NCBI GenBank assembly: GCA_020200675.1 | Contig: JAIVIG010000294.1 | Span: 1-19,805 of the forward strand | Direction of reading: 5' to 3' | From: Actinomycetota bacterium | GTDB taxonomy: Bacteria > Actinomycetota > Rubrobacteria > Rubrobacterales > Rubrobacteraceae | Length of the DNA stretch: 19,805 bases | Shown: positions 6,039-13,490 of the stretch, in pieces | Position numbering within the stretch: position 1 is the stretch's first letter | How the letters are laid out: every line of letters starts with the position of its first letter | Made by a program: the position numbers and the translations under genes | The notes under the pieces: model-generated | Database searches by the model: none | What the model saw: the letters and a program-made list of their open reading frames with translations, nothing else | What the model was told of the DNA's origin: nothing

Positions 6039-7310
6039 ATGTCGCAGAACGCGAGGACCGGACGGGCTCCGGTACGCGGCTTTACGTTGATCCTGGGTCT
6101 CCTCTTCGTCTTGGCGCTCGGCGCCGGCGTGGTCGTTGCCCAGGCGCGCGCCCAGAGCGCTCCACCCGAGAAGCTCACGGAGGAGGAGCTTCTCTCCCGG
6201 ATAACGGCCGCCCCGGAGAACGCCCCTGCGGCCGCCCCGGAGAACGCCCCTGACTTCGAGGCGACCGTGACCGTGGAGCAGACGCTCGTCCCGGAAGGGC
6301 TGATCGGCGCCTCTCAAGGCGACCGCGCCGGGAACTCGGGTCCCCGCTCCGCCCGCGTCTGGTACGGCGGCCCCGACAAGATCAGGTCCGAGGTCCAGGG
6401 CGAGAACGGCGACCAACTCTTCGTCAAGAACGGCACCGAAGTGCGCGCCTACGACGGCGCGACCAACACACTAAGGACCGGCGAGAAGCCGGAGCCCGAG
6501 GGGCAGCCAGAAAAAGCCGCGAGCCCCGAGAAGATAAACGAGGTACTGGCCGAGATCTCCCCGACCAGCAACTTGCAGGCCGGGGCGCCGGTCGAGTTCG
6601 CGGGCCGCTGGGCCTACCCCCTGACCCTCGAACCGAAGGACAAAAGCTTGACGCTCGTCGAGCGGGCCGAGGCCCTCGTGGACGCCGAAACATTCGTGCC
6701 GCTCTCCTTCGAGCTGTACGCTGAGGGCACCGCCGAACCCGTGGTCCGCTACGAGGCTAGCGACTTCGAGGTCGGCCCGGTCCCCGACGAACGCTTCCGA
6801 CTCGAAACGCCGCCCGGTGCCACAGTCGAGCAGATGGAAGAGCACGGCAACGGTGAGGAGCGAGGCGAAGAAGGTAGGGAGAATCGAGAACCGCAAAGCG
6901 TCGCGTCGGTCGCGGAGGCCCAGGAGGCTGTCGGCTTCCCAGTTAGGCAGCTCGCCATCCCCCCTGGCGGCCGTGAGCTCGCGGAGATCCGGGTCGCGGG
7001 GTCGGAAGGGGTCGTTCAGACCTACGGCGAGGGCTGGGGGACCGTGGTCCTCGTCCAGAAGCCAGATCGGGGGCCCGAAAGCGCGGACCAGTCGCAAGAG
7101 GATTCGCGTCGCGAGGCCAACGGCGAGGACGATGGTCGGGACAAGCAGTTGCAGGTCCCGACGGTGGACCTTGGGGGCGTCGAGGCGAAGGAGATCTCCA
7201 CGCCTATCGGCACGGGTCTCTCGTGGAGCGCGAACGGCGTCTCGTACTCCCTCGTGGGGAGCGTCCCCGCCGCCGAGCTCGAAGAAGCCGCCCGCGGTCT
7301 GCTCCGCTAG
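6039..7310 (+). CDS. Secreted LolA-like/DUF4367 domain protein
   Basis: A 423-residue exported protein. Residues 13-34 form a signal peptide ending ARAQSA; there is no lipobox cysteine, so it is secreted or membrane-anchored rather than a lipoprotein. A LolA/RseB-like beta domain follows at about 60-265, with ARVWYGGPDKIRSEVQGENGDQ-type strands and a VKNGTEVRAYDGATNTL motif. Then comes a charged linker near 270-285. A C-terminal part (about 290-423) ends VSYSLVGSVPAAELEEAARGLL, the usual close of DUF4367. It is first in a three-gene operon with an ABC exporter starting 10 bp downstream, which suggests it senses or hands on the transported compound. An AGGAGG lies 12 bases before the ATG, somewhat far. 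A 24-bp unit is tandemly duplicated near the N-terminus. Confidence 0.8.
   Translation: MSQNARTGRAPVRGFTLILGLLFVLALGAGVVVAQARAQSAPPEKLTEEELLSRITAAPENAPAAAPENAPDFEATVTVEQTLVPEGLIGASQGDRAGNSGPRSARVWYGGPDKIRSEVQGENGDQLFVKNGTEVRAYDGATNTLRTGEKPEPEGQPEKAASPEKINEVLAEISPTSNLQAGAPVEFAGRWAYPLTLEPKDKSLTLVERAEALVDAETFVPLSFELYAEGTAEPVVRYEASDFEVGPVPDERFRLETPPGATVEQMEEHGNGEERGEEGRENREPQSVASVAEAQEAVGFPVRQLAIPPGGRELAEIRVAGSEGVVQTYGEGWGTVVLVQKPDRGPESADQSQEDSRREANGEDDGRDKQLQVPTVDLGGVEAKEISTPIGTGLSWSANGVSYSLVGSVPAAELEEAARGLLR
6205..6252 (+). repeat. Perfect 24-bp tandem duplication inside the coding region
   Basis: The units at 6205-6228 and 6229-6252 are identical and in frame, encoding the octapeptide (T/A)AAPENAP twice, just after the signal peptide. 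The lack of any base difference suggests recent slippage. It lengthens a proline/alanine-rich spacer between the membrane and the folded domain. Confidence 0.9.
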
Positions 7311-7320
7311 GCTCTAACCG

Positions 7321-8292
7321 GTGTCTGAGAAAAGAGACGGTACCGGCAGGGAGCCGGTCCTCGAGGTCAGGGGCCTGACCAAGAAGTTCGGCGACCTCGT
7401 CGCGGTCGAGGACCTTAGCTTCGCGGTGCGACGGGGCGACGTGTATGGTTTCCTTGGGCCAAACGGGAGCGGGAAAAGCACCACGATCCGGGCGGTCCTG
7501 GGCCTCGTAAAGCCGACGACCGGCGAGATCCGCGTCTTCGGCCGGCCCGTGGGCGGTCCGAAGGGACGCGAGGGCATGGCCGGCTTTGTGGACGCCCCGG
7601 GCTTCTACGGCTACCTCTCGGCCCGGGACAACCTCAAGCTTCTCGCGGCCGCCGATAAGCGGAAAAAGGAGGCGCCTTTAGAGAGGGTCCTGGAGACGGT
7701 CGGGCTCTCGGAGAGGGCGCGAGATAAGGTAAAGACTTACTCGACGGGGATGAAGCAGCGGCTCGCCATCGCGGCGGCGTTGCTCCGGGAGCCGGAGTTC
7801 CTGATCCTGGACGAGCCGACGAACGGGTTGGACCCGGGCGGTATGCGCGACGTCCGGGCGCTCATCCGCCAGCTCGCGGGCGAGGGGCTGACGATCTTTC
7901 TCTCTAGCCACCTCCTCGCCGAGGTCGAGCAGCTGTGCAACCGCGTCACCGTCATAGGCCGTGGCCACCTCCTGGCCGAAGGCACCCTCGCCGAGGTCGT
8001 GCGGGGAGCGAACGGGCACCTTAGCTATCGACTCGTCGTCGGGAACGGGCAGGAGGCGCTGCGGGTGCTCGACCGGAGTTCCGCCGGAGTCGAGGCGTCG
8101 GCGCTTACGGAGAGTACGGACGCGTTGGACGGAACGGACAGAGAGGAGATCCGGCTCTCCGTCGGACCGGAGGGGGTGGGTCCAGTGGTGCGAGAGCTGG
8201 TTACCGGGGGCGTCGAGGTGCGGGCGCTCGTACCGGTGCGGCCGAATCTAGAGGATCTGTTTTTGGAGTTGACGGAGGACGGCGAGGGATGA
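7321..8292 (+). CDS. ABC transporter ATP-binding protein
   Basis: The 323-residue nucleotide-binding subunit of an ABC-2 exporter. Walker A is GPNGSGKST (46-54), the signature is the variant YSTGMKQR (140-147) instead of LSGGQ, Walker B is FLILDEPTNGLDP (160-172), and the switch histidine is in LSSHLLAEVEQLC. The Y-S-x-G-M-K-Q signature and the roughly 100-residue C-terminal extension fit the BcrA/NatA-like drug, antibiotic or sodium exporter group. It starts at GTG 7321, 10 bp after the preceding gene, with a poor Shine-Dalgarno. Its stop overlaps the permease start by ATGA, implying translational coupling. Confidence 0.92.
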   Translation: MSEKRDGTGREPVLEVRGLTKKFGDLVAVEDLSFAVRRGDVYGFLGPNGSGKSTTIRAVLGLVKPTTGEIRVFGRPVGGPKGREGMAGFVDAPGFYGYLSARDNLKLLAAADKRKKEAPLERVLETVGLSERARDKVKTYSTGMKQRLAIAAALLREPEFLILDEPTNGLDPGGMRDVRALIRQLAGEGLTIFLSSHLLAEVEQLCNRVTVIGRGHLLAEGTLAEVVRGANGHLSYRLVVGNGQEALRVLDRSSAGVEASALTESTDALDGTDREEIRLSVGPEGVGPVVRELVTGGVEVRALVPVRPNLEDLFLELTEDGEG

Positions 8293-9089
8293 TCCGCTGG
8301 GAGCTGTACAAGCTGCTCCGGCAGCGGCGAACCTTCCTGGGGCTCGGGGCGACGGCGTTGGTGCCGATCTTTTTCGTCGCGGCGATCGAGATAACGCGCC
8401 GCGGACCGGATGCGGGCGAGGTCCCGTTCGCCGCCCAGTTACTGGACAACGGGTTGGTCGTACCCCTGATCACGCTGGGCTTCGCCACGTTCGTCCTCCT
8501 GCCGCTCGTGGTGGCGTTCGTCGCCGGGGACTCGATCGCCGGCGAGACCTCCGCCGGCACGCTGAAGACGATCCTCGGCCGCTCGGTCGGCCGCACGGAG
8601 CTGTTCTTCTCGAAGGCGGCGGCCGTCGCGGTTTACTGTCTCGTCGCCCCGGCGGTCCTCGTGGGAGTGGGGCTCGCCGCCGGATACCTTGCGAACGGTT
8701 TCGAACCGCTCGCGGGACCGGGCGGCGCGCTCATCGGGGTCGGACGCGGCATCGCGCTCGTGTGGTCCGGCGCGGGCCTCGTGGCGCTGCCCCTGTCGGG
8801 GCTGGCAGCGTTCGCGATCTTTCTCTCGGCCGCCACGCAGAACTCTCTGGGCTCCGGGGTAGGCGCCGTGGTTCTCATCTTGCTCCTCCAGCTCGCATCG
8901 AGCCTCGGGCTCACCGGTCCCCTGGACCCATACCTCCTCACGAACCAGTTCGATGCCTGGCTGAACCTCACCCGCGACCCCATAAACTGGGAGCCCGTCA
9001 TACGCTCCGCCTGGGTCAGCCTCCTCTGGGCCGCGGCCTTTTTAGTGGCGGCCTGGGCAATCTTCGTACGTCGCGACGTACTGAGTTAG
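8289..9089 (+). CDS. ABC-2 type permease subunit
   Basis: A 266-residue membrane partner of the preceding ATPase. Six hydrophobic spans are visible, from LGLGATALVPIFFVAAIEI near residues 15-33 to LLWAAAFLVAAWAIFV near 245-260. The loop after span two, GDSIAGETSAGTLKTILGR, is the characteristic ABC2_membrane segment. It starts by ATGA overlap with the ATPase. Substrate unknown; efflux of a hydrophobic compound, peptide or lipid is the usual role of this class. A short hairpin with TTTT closes the operon. Confidence 0.9.
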   Translation: MIRWELYKLLRQRRTFLGLGATALVPIFFVAAIEITRRGPDAGEVPFAAQLLDNGLVVPLITLGFATFVLLPLVVAFVAGDSIAGETSAGTLKTILGRSVGRTELFFSKAAAVAVYCLVAPAVLVGVGLAAGYLANGFEPLAGPGGALIGVGRGIALVWSGAGLVALPLSGLAAFAIFLSAATQNSLGSGVGAVVLILLLQLASSLGLTGPLDPYLLTNQFDAWLNLTRDPINWEPVIRSAWVSLLWAAAFLVAAWAIFVRRDVLS

Positions 9090-9107
9090 CTGCCAGCGGC
9101 TAGTTTT
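9087..9107 (+). terminator. Weak intrinsic terminator after the ABC operon
   Basis: TAGC at 9087-9090 pairs with GCTA at 9099-9102, followed by TTTT at 9104-9107. The stem is short. It overlaps the permease stop and sits between convergent genes, which supports the call only modestly. Confidence 0.4.
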
Positions 9108-9124
9108 ACCGGAAGGACAGAGGT

Positions 9125-9748
9125 CTACAACGGTTTGCGAGCCGCCAGCCTCTCGACGATGCCCAACTTCGAGCGTTCGAGGTTTTCGACGACGAGGCCC
9201 GCATCCTCGACGTGGCGCAGAGGCTCGCGCAACAGATGGTCGTGGTCGATGAGTATGGCTAGAGGATCGAGGACGCGCTGCAACAGCCGCATGGACAGGA
9301 TGGGACTGCGGACGTGCTCCAGGAGCAGCAGCCGCCCGCCGGGGCGCAAGACCCTCGCGGCTTCGGCCACGGCCCGGCGGTCGTCGGGGATGGTGCAGAG
9401 CGCGAGCGTGGCGATCACCGTGTCGAAGGAGGCGTCCGGGAACGGCAGGTTCTGGGCATCGCCGACGCGCAAGTCGGCCTCGCGTCCCAGTTCCCTGGCC
9501 CGGCGGTAGGCGGCGTCTAGCATCTTCGGGCTGAGCTCTATGGCGGTGAGACGTACGCCTTCGGGGTAGAAGGGGAGGTTTCGTCCCGTTCCGACCGCGA
9601 TCTCCAGGGCCTCCCCTCGCGCCCGCGAGCAGACCCACTCCCGGCCGCCTCCGAAGAGCGCCTTCTCCGCCCAGGAGATGATCCGGTCGTAGCTCCCGGC
9701 GCTACGGTCGTAGTGCCGCCGGACGCGCTCCGTGCGATTCGCGGTCAT
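9125..9748 (-). CDS. Class I SAM-dependent methyltransferase
   Basis: A 207-residue methyltransferase of the UbiE/Methyltransf_11 type. Motif I is EIAVGTGRN (49-57). The post-I acidic residue is in LTAIELSPKML, motif II is NLPFPDASFDTVIATLALC, and motif III is VLRPGGRLLLLEHVRS. A C-terminal segment with HDHLLREPLRHVEDAGL resembles a group often annotated as phospholipid or menaquinone-type methyltransferases. The substrate is not determinable. Its ATG overlaps the stop of the upstream acetyltransferase (ATGA), so it depends on that gene's translation. It is convergent with the ABC operon. Confidence 0.9.
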   Translation of the reverse strand: MTANRTERVRRHYDRSAGSYDRIISWAEKALFGGGREWVCSRARGEALEIAVGTGRNLPFYPEGVRLTAIELSPKMLDAAYRRARELGREADLRVGDAQNLPFPDASFDTVIATLALCTIPDDRRAVAEAARVLRPGGRLLLLEHVRSPILSMRLLQRVLDPLAILIDHDHLLREPLRHVEDAGLVVENLERSKLGIVERLAARKPL

Positions 9749-10263
9749 CGCGAGACCGGGGGCTGGGGGCCGTCGAGCCGGAGGCCGAGGACGACGAGGT
9801 CACGCTCGATGCCATCCAGTTCCGCGACCTTTGGAAAGTGCGCCCAGTGTTCGAAGCCGAAGCTCTCGAAGAGCCGGAGACTCGGCCCGTTGTGGGCGAA
9901 GGCGCCAGCGGTCAGAGTCTTGAGGCCCAGCTCCGGACCACGGCGTATTGTCTCCCCAACCAACCAGCGGCCGAGCCCCTTCCGGCGGTGATTCTCCGAG
10001 ACGTAGACGCCGACCTCGGCGGTCGCGTGGTAAGCAGGCCGCCCATCATAGAACGGGCTCAGGCTCAGCCAGCCGGCAATCTCCCCTCCGTCTTCCGCGA
10101 CCCAGATGGGGTATCTCCCTGGGTCATGCTCGCGGAACCAGGTGCGCCGGCTCTCGACGGAGACCGGTTCGGTGTCGGCGGTGACCATGCGGGTCGGGAC
10201 GGTGGAGTTGTAGATCTCCACGATCGCCGGCAGGTCCGCTTTGACCGCGTCACGTATGTCTAT
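9745..10263 (-). CDS. GNAT acetyltransferase, phosphinothricin-type, apparent ATA start
   Basis: An acetyl-CoA dependent N-acetyltransferase close to the phosphinothricin acetyltransferase/YncA group. IRDAVKADLPAIVEIYNSTV is the standard N-terminus, the acetyl-CoA loop is NHRRKGLGRWLV, and AFAHNGPSLRLFESFGFEHWAHF is the usual C-terminal motif. The conserved N-terminus begins at an ATA codon (10263-10261), five bases after a strong GGGAGG (10274-10269). No ATG, GTG or TTG lies between. The first ordinary start, GTG 10221, would delete 14 conserved residues and has no good site. So either AUA is used, or the start was mutated from ATG and the gene is impaired. Full length is 172 aa. It lies 10 bp after the dehydrogenase remnant and is coupled to the methyltransferase. 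Confidence 0.82.
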   Translation of the reverse strand: MDIRDAVKADLPAIVEIYNSTVPTRMVTADTEPVSVESRRTWFREHDPGRYPIWVAEDGGEIAGWLSLSPFYDGRPAYHATAEVGVYVSENHRRKGLGRWLVGETIRRGPELGLKTLTAGAFAHNGPSLRLFESFGFEHWAHFPKVAELDGIERDLVVLGLRLDGPQPPVSR

Positions 10264-10268
10264 CGTTG

Positions 10269-10274
10269 CCTCCC
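10269..10274 (-). promoter_or_regulatory. Shine-Dalgarno that decides the acetyltransferase start
   Basis: GGGAGG on the minus strand overlaps the TAG stop of the dehydrogenase remnant. It stands five bases before ATA 10263 and about 47 bases before the first conventional start, which argues that initiation is meant to occur at the ATA position. Confidence 0.6.
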
Positions 10275-10901
10275 TACAGCGTCACCGCGATGCGGATCGG
10301 ATCCTCTATTTTTTCGTGCAGGTATTCGAGCGCCGTGTTCACCTCTTCGAGGGGGAAGGTGTGGGTAATGGACTCTTCGAGGTTCAGCTTCCCGGCCGCG
10401 GTGAGATCCACCAGCTGCTCGATGTTCCGCTTGGTGAAAGCGTAGGAGCCGAGGAGGGAGACCTGTTTGCGCACGAACTCGGTCGGGGGGACCGTCTCGA
10501 TAGGGTCTGGCCCCAGACCCGCGACTACGACCCTACCACCCATCGCGACCGACTCCACGCCCTGAGCGACGGTCTCCTTGAGCTCGACGAACTCCGCCGC
10601 CACGTCCACCCCTAAACCCCCGGTCGCCTCCGTGATGGCCTCCACCGGCGACGTCTCCTGCGGGTTGATCGTCAGGTCTGCTCCCATCTGCGTGGCCCGT
10701 TCGAGCTGCCCGTCCCGGGGGTCCACGACGATGATCTTGTGAGCACCCAGAAGCCGCGCTATCTGGACGGCGTGTAGCCCGAGGCCACCTACCCCGAAGA
10801 TGGCTATCGTCTCCCCCGCTCGCAGCGCGACCCACTCGGAGATCGCGTAGAAGGGCGTGGCGACCGCGTCGGTAATGATCGCACCGACCGTGAACGGTAC
10901 G
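10274..10901 (-). pseudogene. 5'-truncated zinc-type alcohol dehydrogenase (MDR), copy 1
   Basis: The C-terminal 209 residues or so of a medium-chain dehydrogenase normally near 345. The NAD-binding Rossmann motif FGVGGLGLHAVQIARLLGA and the following acidic VVDPRDG are intact, and the C-terminus ends normally at TAG 10274. The N-terminal zinc-binding domain with its Cys/His ligands and GHE motif is absent, so it cannot be an active zinc dehydrogenase. Homology starts at PFTVGAIITDAV and is abutted at 10901/10902 by a crotonase fragment in another frame. An open frame continues to 11011, but its first 30 or so codons are unrelated. A 195-bp part recurs at 13157-13351. Confidence 0.85.
10707..10901. 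repeat. 195-bp direct repeat, copy A (partner 13157-13351)
   Basis: Aligns without gaps to 13157-13351. I count 8 differences in 195 bases, about 96% identity. It covers the Rossmann-fold part of the dehydrogenase. Neighbouring sequence on the right is far less similar (the crotonase stubs match 32 of 48 bases), and on the left the two copies are unrelated. Confidence 0.92.
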
Positions 10902-10950
10902 AGATAGTCGCCACCCCGCCGTCTTTCTCCAAGAGGACGGTCTCGTACAC
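10902..10950 (-). pseudogene. Enoyl-CoA hydratase (crotonase) 5' stub, copy 1
   Basis: GTG 10950 starts VYETVLLEKDGGVATI, the standard first strand of a crotonase-family enzyme. A GGAG lies eight bases upstream. After 16 codons the homology ends abruptly at 10902 and dehydrogenase sequence follows out of frame. The remaining roughly 240 residues of the enzyme are missing. Confidence 0.7.
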
Positions 10951-11052
10951 GTTCGCGTCTCCATCTCTCGTAACGAGGTGCCCCCCACGCTATCGGCGCG
11001 GAGGGCATCAACGTCTCGATCTATAGAACTTCGTTCGGCGGGTCGGCGAACG

Positions 11053-12417
11053 TTATCCTCCCGCAGGTACACCTTCCTCTTCTGCCACGTCCTCAGTCAG
11101 CTCGCCCTCGTAGGTCTCCGTGATCAGGTAGACAGAGACGAAGGTGACGGCTGCCATCGCAAGGATATAGAAAGAGACCGAAAGCGAGGTACCCGTCCAC
11201 GCCAGCAGAGAGACCATGATGGTCGGCGCGAGCCCGCCCGCGAAGACGGAGGCAAGCTGGTAGCCCATCGATGCCCCGGAGTAGCGCACCCGCGCGCTGA
11301 ACATCTCCGAGAAGAGTGCTGCCTGCGGCCCGTACATCATGCTCAAGAAGAGCTGTCCGACGGTGAGCGCCACGGTAATCAGGACGAAAGACCTCGTGTC
11401 TATGAGCCAGAACATGGGGAACGCCCATAGCCCCAAAAGGACCGCGCCGGCAAGGTACACCGGACGGCGCCCGACACGGTCGGAGAGTGCGGCCCAGGCC
11501 GTCAGGAAGAAGATCTGGGCGAAGCTGGAGATCAGAACCGCGAAGAGTATCGGCTGCCTCTCGAGCCCCAGGTCCCTGGTGCCGTAGTCGAGCGTGCCGG
11601 TGATCATGACGTAGAAGGCCCCGTTGACGACGAAGAACGCCCCTCCGGCCAGCAGCACCTGCCTCCAGTGATCCCGGAACACCTCCAGCAACGGCGAACG
11701 CTGCTGAACTCCGGCAGCCGTATCCTGTTGCTGCCTCTCCTGCAACTGCCTGAACGCCGGCGTGTCCTCCAGCCTGAGCTGGATGTACATCGCCAGCCCG
11801 ATCAGGACGATACTGGCCAGGAACGGTATCCTCCAGCCCCAGGCGTTGAACGCCTCCGGGGACATTAGCGCTCCGAGCACGAGGAAGAACGCGTTCCCGA
11901 GTACGAGCCCGATCGGGACCCCTACCTGGGCGAAGCTTCCATAGAAGCCTCGCTTGCCGGGCGGAGCGTACTCGGTCGCCAGAAGGACCGCCCCACCCCA
12001 TTGACCACCGACGGCGAGCCCCTGCGCGAAGCGCAACACGAAGAGCAGTATAGGCGCCAGAACCCCGATGGTAGCGAAGGTCGGCATGACGCCCACGAGC
12101 GTCGTCGCGACGCCCATAACCAGCAGCGCGATGACCAGGGTCGGTTTGCGACCGAGCTTGTCTCCATAGTGCCCGAAGAGCGCCCCTCCCACCGGCCTCG
12201 CTACGAAGCCGACCGCCGCCGTGCTCAAGCTGGCCAGAACCGCTGCAGTAGCGCTGATGTCCGTTGGGAAGAACAAAGTCGGGAAGACCAGGGCCGCCGC
12301 CGTCAGGTAGATAAAGAAGTCGTACCACTCTATAGCCGACCCCGCACAAGCCGCCATGAGCACTTTCCTTATGGTGGATGGGCTCGGCGCCGGGGCCGCG
12401 GCGCTGGAACTAGCCAT
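11053..12417 (-). CDS. MHS-family MFS transporter (organic acid:H+ symporter type)
   Basis: A complete 454-residue, 12-span transporter of the metabolite:proton symporter group (ShiA, ProP and KgtP relatives). The N-terminal GSAIEWYDFFIYLTAAAL is the family's first span. GHYGDKLGRK and SDRVGRRPVYLAG are the two copies of the MFS loop motif. RFAQGLAVGGQWGGAVLLATEYAPPGKRG is the characteristic MHS segment around spans 4-5. The C-terminus is acidic (TEDVAEEEG). The start at 12417 has AGGGGG about six bases upstream. A paralogue lies at 13543, roughly three quarters identical by eye over the first 170 shared residues. Context suggests transport of a short organic acid such as 3-hydroxybutyrate, which is inference only. 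Confidence 0.92.
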   Translation of the reverse strand: MASSSAAAPAPSPSTIRKVLMAACAGSAIEWYDFFIYLTAAALVFPTLFFPTDISATAAVLASLSTAAVGFVARPVGGALFGHYGDKLGRKPTLVIALLVMGVATTLVGVMPTFATIGVLAPILLFVLRFAQGLAVGGQWGGAVLLATEYAPPGKRGFYGSFAQVGVPIGLVLGNAFFLVLGALMSPEAFNAWGWRIPFLASIVLIGLAMYIQLRLEDTPAFRQLQERQQQDTAAGVQQRSPLLEVFRDHWRQVLLAGGAFFVVNGAFYVMITGTLDYGTRDLGLERQPILFAVLISSFAQIFFLTAWAALSDRVGRRPVYLAGAVLLGLWAFPMFWLIDTRSFVLITVALTVGQLFLSMMYGPQAALFSEMFSARVRYSGASMGYQLASVFAGGLAPTIMVSLLAWTGTSLSVSFYILAMAAVTFVSVYLITETYEGELTEDVAEEEGVPAGG

Positions 12418-12449
12418 TCATACCCCCTGTCACCCTTTCTCTTACAGGC

Positions 12450-12467
12450 AGACGCCCGTGGGCGTCT
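12450..12467. promoter_or_regulatory. 18-bp palindrome in the MFS leader (operator or hairpin)
   Basis: AGACGCCC-GT-GGGCGTCT is a perfect inverted repeat 33-50 bp upstream of the transporter ATG, between the putative promoter and the start codon. It could be a repressor operator or an mRNA leader hairpin. The corresponding segment is missing from the truncated second copy. Confidence 0.5.
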
Positions 12468-12489
12468 ACCTTAGACAATCCTGAAGTAC

Positions 12490-12536
12490 GCTACCGTTGA
12501 GCCGTTCTATAAAGGCGCCCCTTTCCCAAAGCTTGC
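12490..12536 (-). promoter_or_regulatory. Promoter-like segment conserved upstream of both MFS copies
   Basis: This segment aligns to 14814-14860 with scattered differences. Both keep CTACC(C)GTTGAG, a TATAG -10-like core (TATAGA, complement of 12506-12511; TATAGG, complement of 14831-14836), and a GGGAA/AAGCTT-like block further upstream. No good -35 is spaced at 17 bp. Conservation between the copies is the main reason to call it regulatory, although shared ancestry of the duplication could also explain it. Confidence 0.35.
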
Positions 12537-12605
12537 TTGTTACCAATGTAATTTACCCTGGTTCCAGAGTCAACTCCAGGAGCGCAAACCCTTCGGGCGT
12601 TCCTC

Positions 12606-13156
12606 CTACAACACCAGCGGCGCGATCAGGGCAAAGGCTCCGTAGATGGTGAAACTGAGCGCGAGCGTTAGGACACCGTAGCCCATGATGTCGCGGATTC
12701 CCAGACCCACTATCCCCAAGATGGGGAGGGCCCAGAATGGTTGGATCATGTTGGCCGTCCCTTCTCCCCAGGCGACGGCCATGGCCACGAGCCCCTGGTC
12801 GACCCCGAGCGACTCCGCTGCCGGGACCATGACTGGACCCTGCACGACCCAGTGCCCGCCGCCGGACGGGATAAAGAGGCTGATGATGTTCGAGGAGACG
12901 AACGTCCAGAAGGCGAAGGTGTACTCGTTCGAGAACGAGAGGAACCAGTCGGCGATCACCGCGGCCAGGGTCACGCCGCCAACCGAGAGGGTCATGAGGC
13001 CCTGTATCCCGCCGTAGAGTGGGTATTGCAGGGCAATAGGGCCGATGGCTCCGGCGCTGCCGGTGAACGTCCGCACGTAGCGGATCGGGGTCCAGTGCAG
13101 GATCAGGCCGATAGCCAGGAAGAGGGCGATGACGGCGTTGAAGTCGAACGTGAACG
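12606..13156 (-). pseudogene. 5'-truncated short-chain fatty acid transporter, AtoE family
   Basis: The C-terminal 183 residues or so of an AtoE-type transporter (full length usually about 440-460). It keeps the signature segments TFTFDFNAVI, IRYVRTFTG, SGGGHWVVQGPVMVPAAESLG and WGEGTANMIQPFWALPILGI, and ends normally at 12606. Homology begins at about 13156, where the sequence switches to the dehydrogenase fragment in another frame. A GTG at 13196 could open the frame but would add unrelated residues, so I call it a remnant. Its presence fits the neighbouring acetoacetate genes. Confidence 0.85.
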
Positions 13157-13351
13157 TGCCCGTCCCGGGGGTCCACAACGATGATTTTGTGAGCACCCAG
13201 AAGCCGCGCTATCTGGACGGCGTGTAGCCCGAGGCCACCTACCCCGAAGATGGCTATCGTCTCCCCTGCTCGCAGCGCGACCCGCTCGGAGATGGCGTAA
13301 AAGGGCGTGGCGACCGCATCGGTAATGATCGCGCCGACCGTGAACGGTACG
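13157..13351. repeat. 195-bp direct repeat, copy B (partner 10707-10901)
   Basis: Gap-free partner of copy A, with 8 differences counted by eye. The left boundary at 13157 coincides with the dehydrogenase/atoE junction. The right boundary at 13351 is where copy A switches to crotonase sequence while copy B continues into dehydrogenase. Confidence 0.92.
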
Positions 13352-13398
13352 CTCTCGGGGAGCCGCACCAGGTTCCTCGCCGGGACCGCCAGGACTCG
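13157..13398 (-). pseudogene. Zinc-type alcohol dehydrogenase internal fragment, copy 2
   Basis: About 80 codons from the middle of the same dehydrogenase as copy 1, from RVLAVPARNLVRLPESVPF through the Rossmann motif to VVDPRDG. It extends 47 bp further 5' than copy 1 and stops at 13157, where the atoE remnant begins. Both catalytic-domain halves are lacking. Confidence 0.85.
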
Positions 13399-13465
13399 GA
13401 TCGGGACGATTTAGGACTATGGTGGCGACTCCGTTGCACTTTTCGAACAGGATCGTCTCGTACAA
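13399..13465 (-). pseudogene. Enoyl-CoA hydratase (crotonase) 5' stub, copy 2
   Basis: TTG 13465, eight bases after AAGGAG, starts LYETILFEKCNGVATIVLNRPD, the crotonase N-terminus. The homology ends after 22 codons near 13399, where dehydrogenase sequence begins in another frame. It keeps six more codons than copy 1 (VLNRPD), so the two junctions are not the same deletion inherited unchanged. Confidence 0.75.
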
Positions 13466-13490
13466 GTCCGCGTCTCCTTACTAACAATAA

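Noticed and set aside
12553..13368. Continuous 271-codon frame across dehydrogenase fragment and atoE remnant
   Set aside because: Only its first third is dehydrogenase. The remainder is atoE read in the wrong frame, so it is a chance open frame at a deletion junction.
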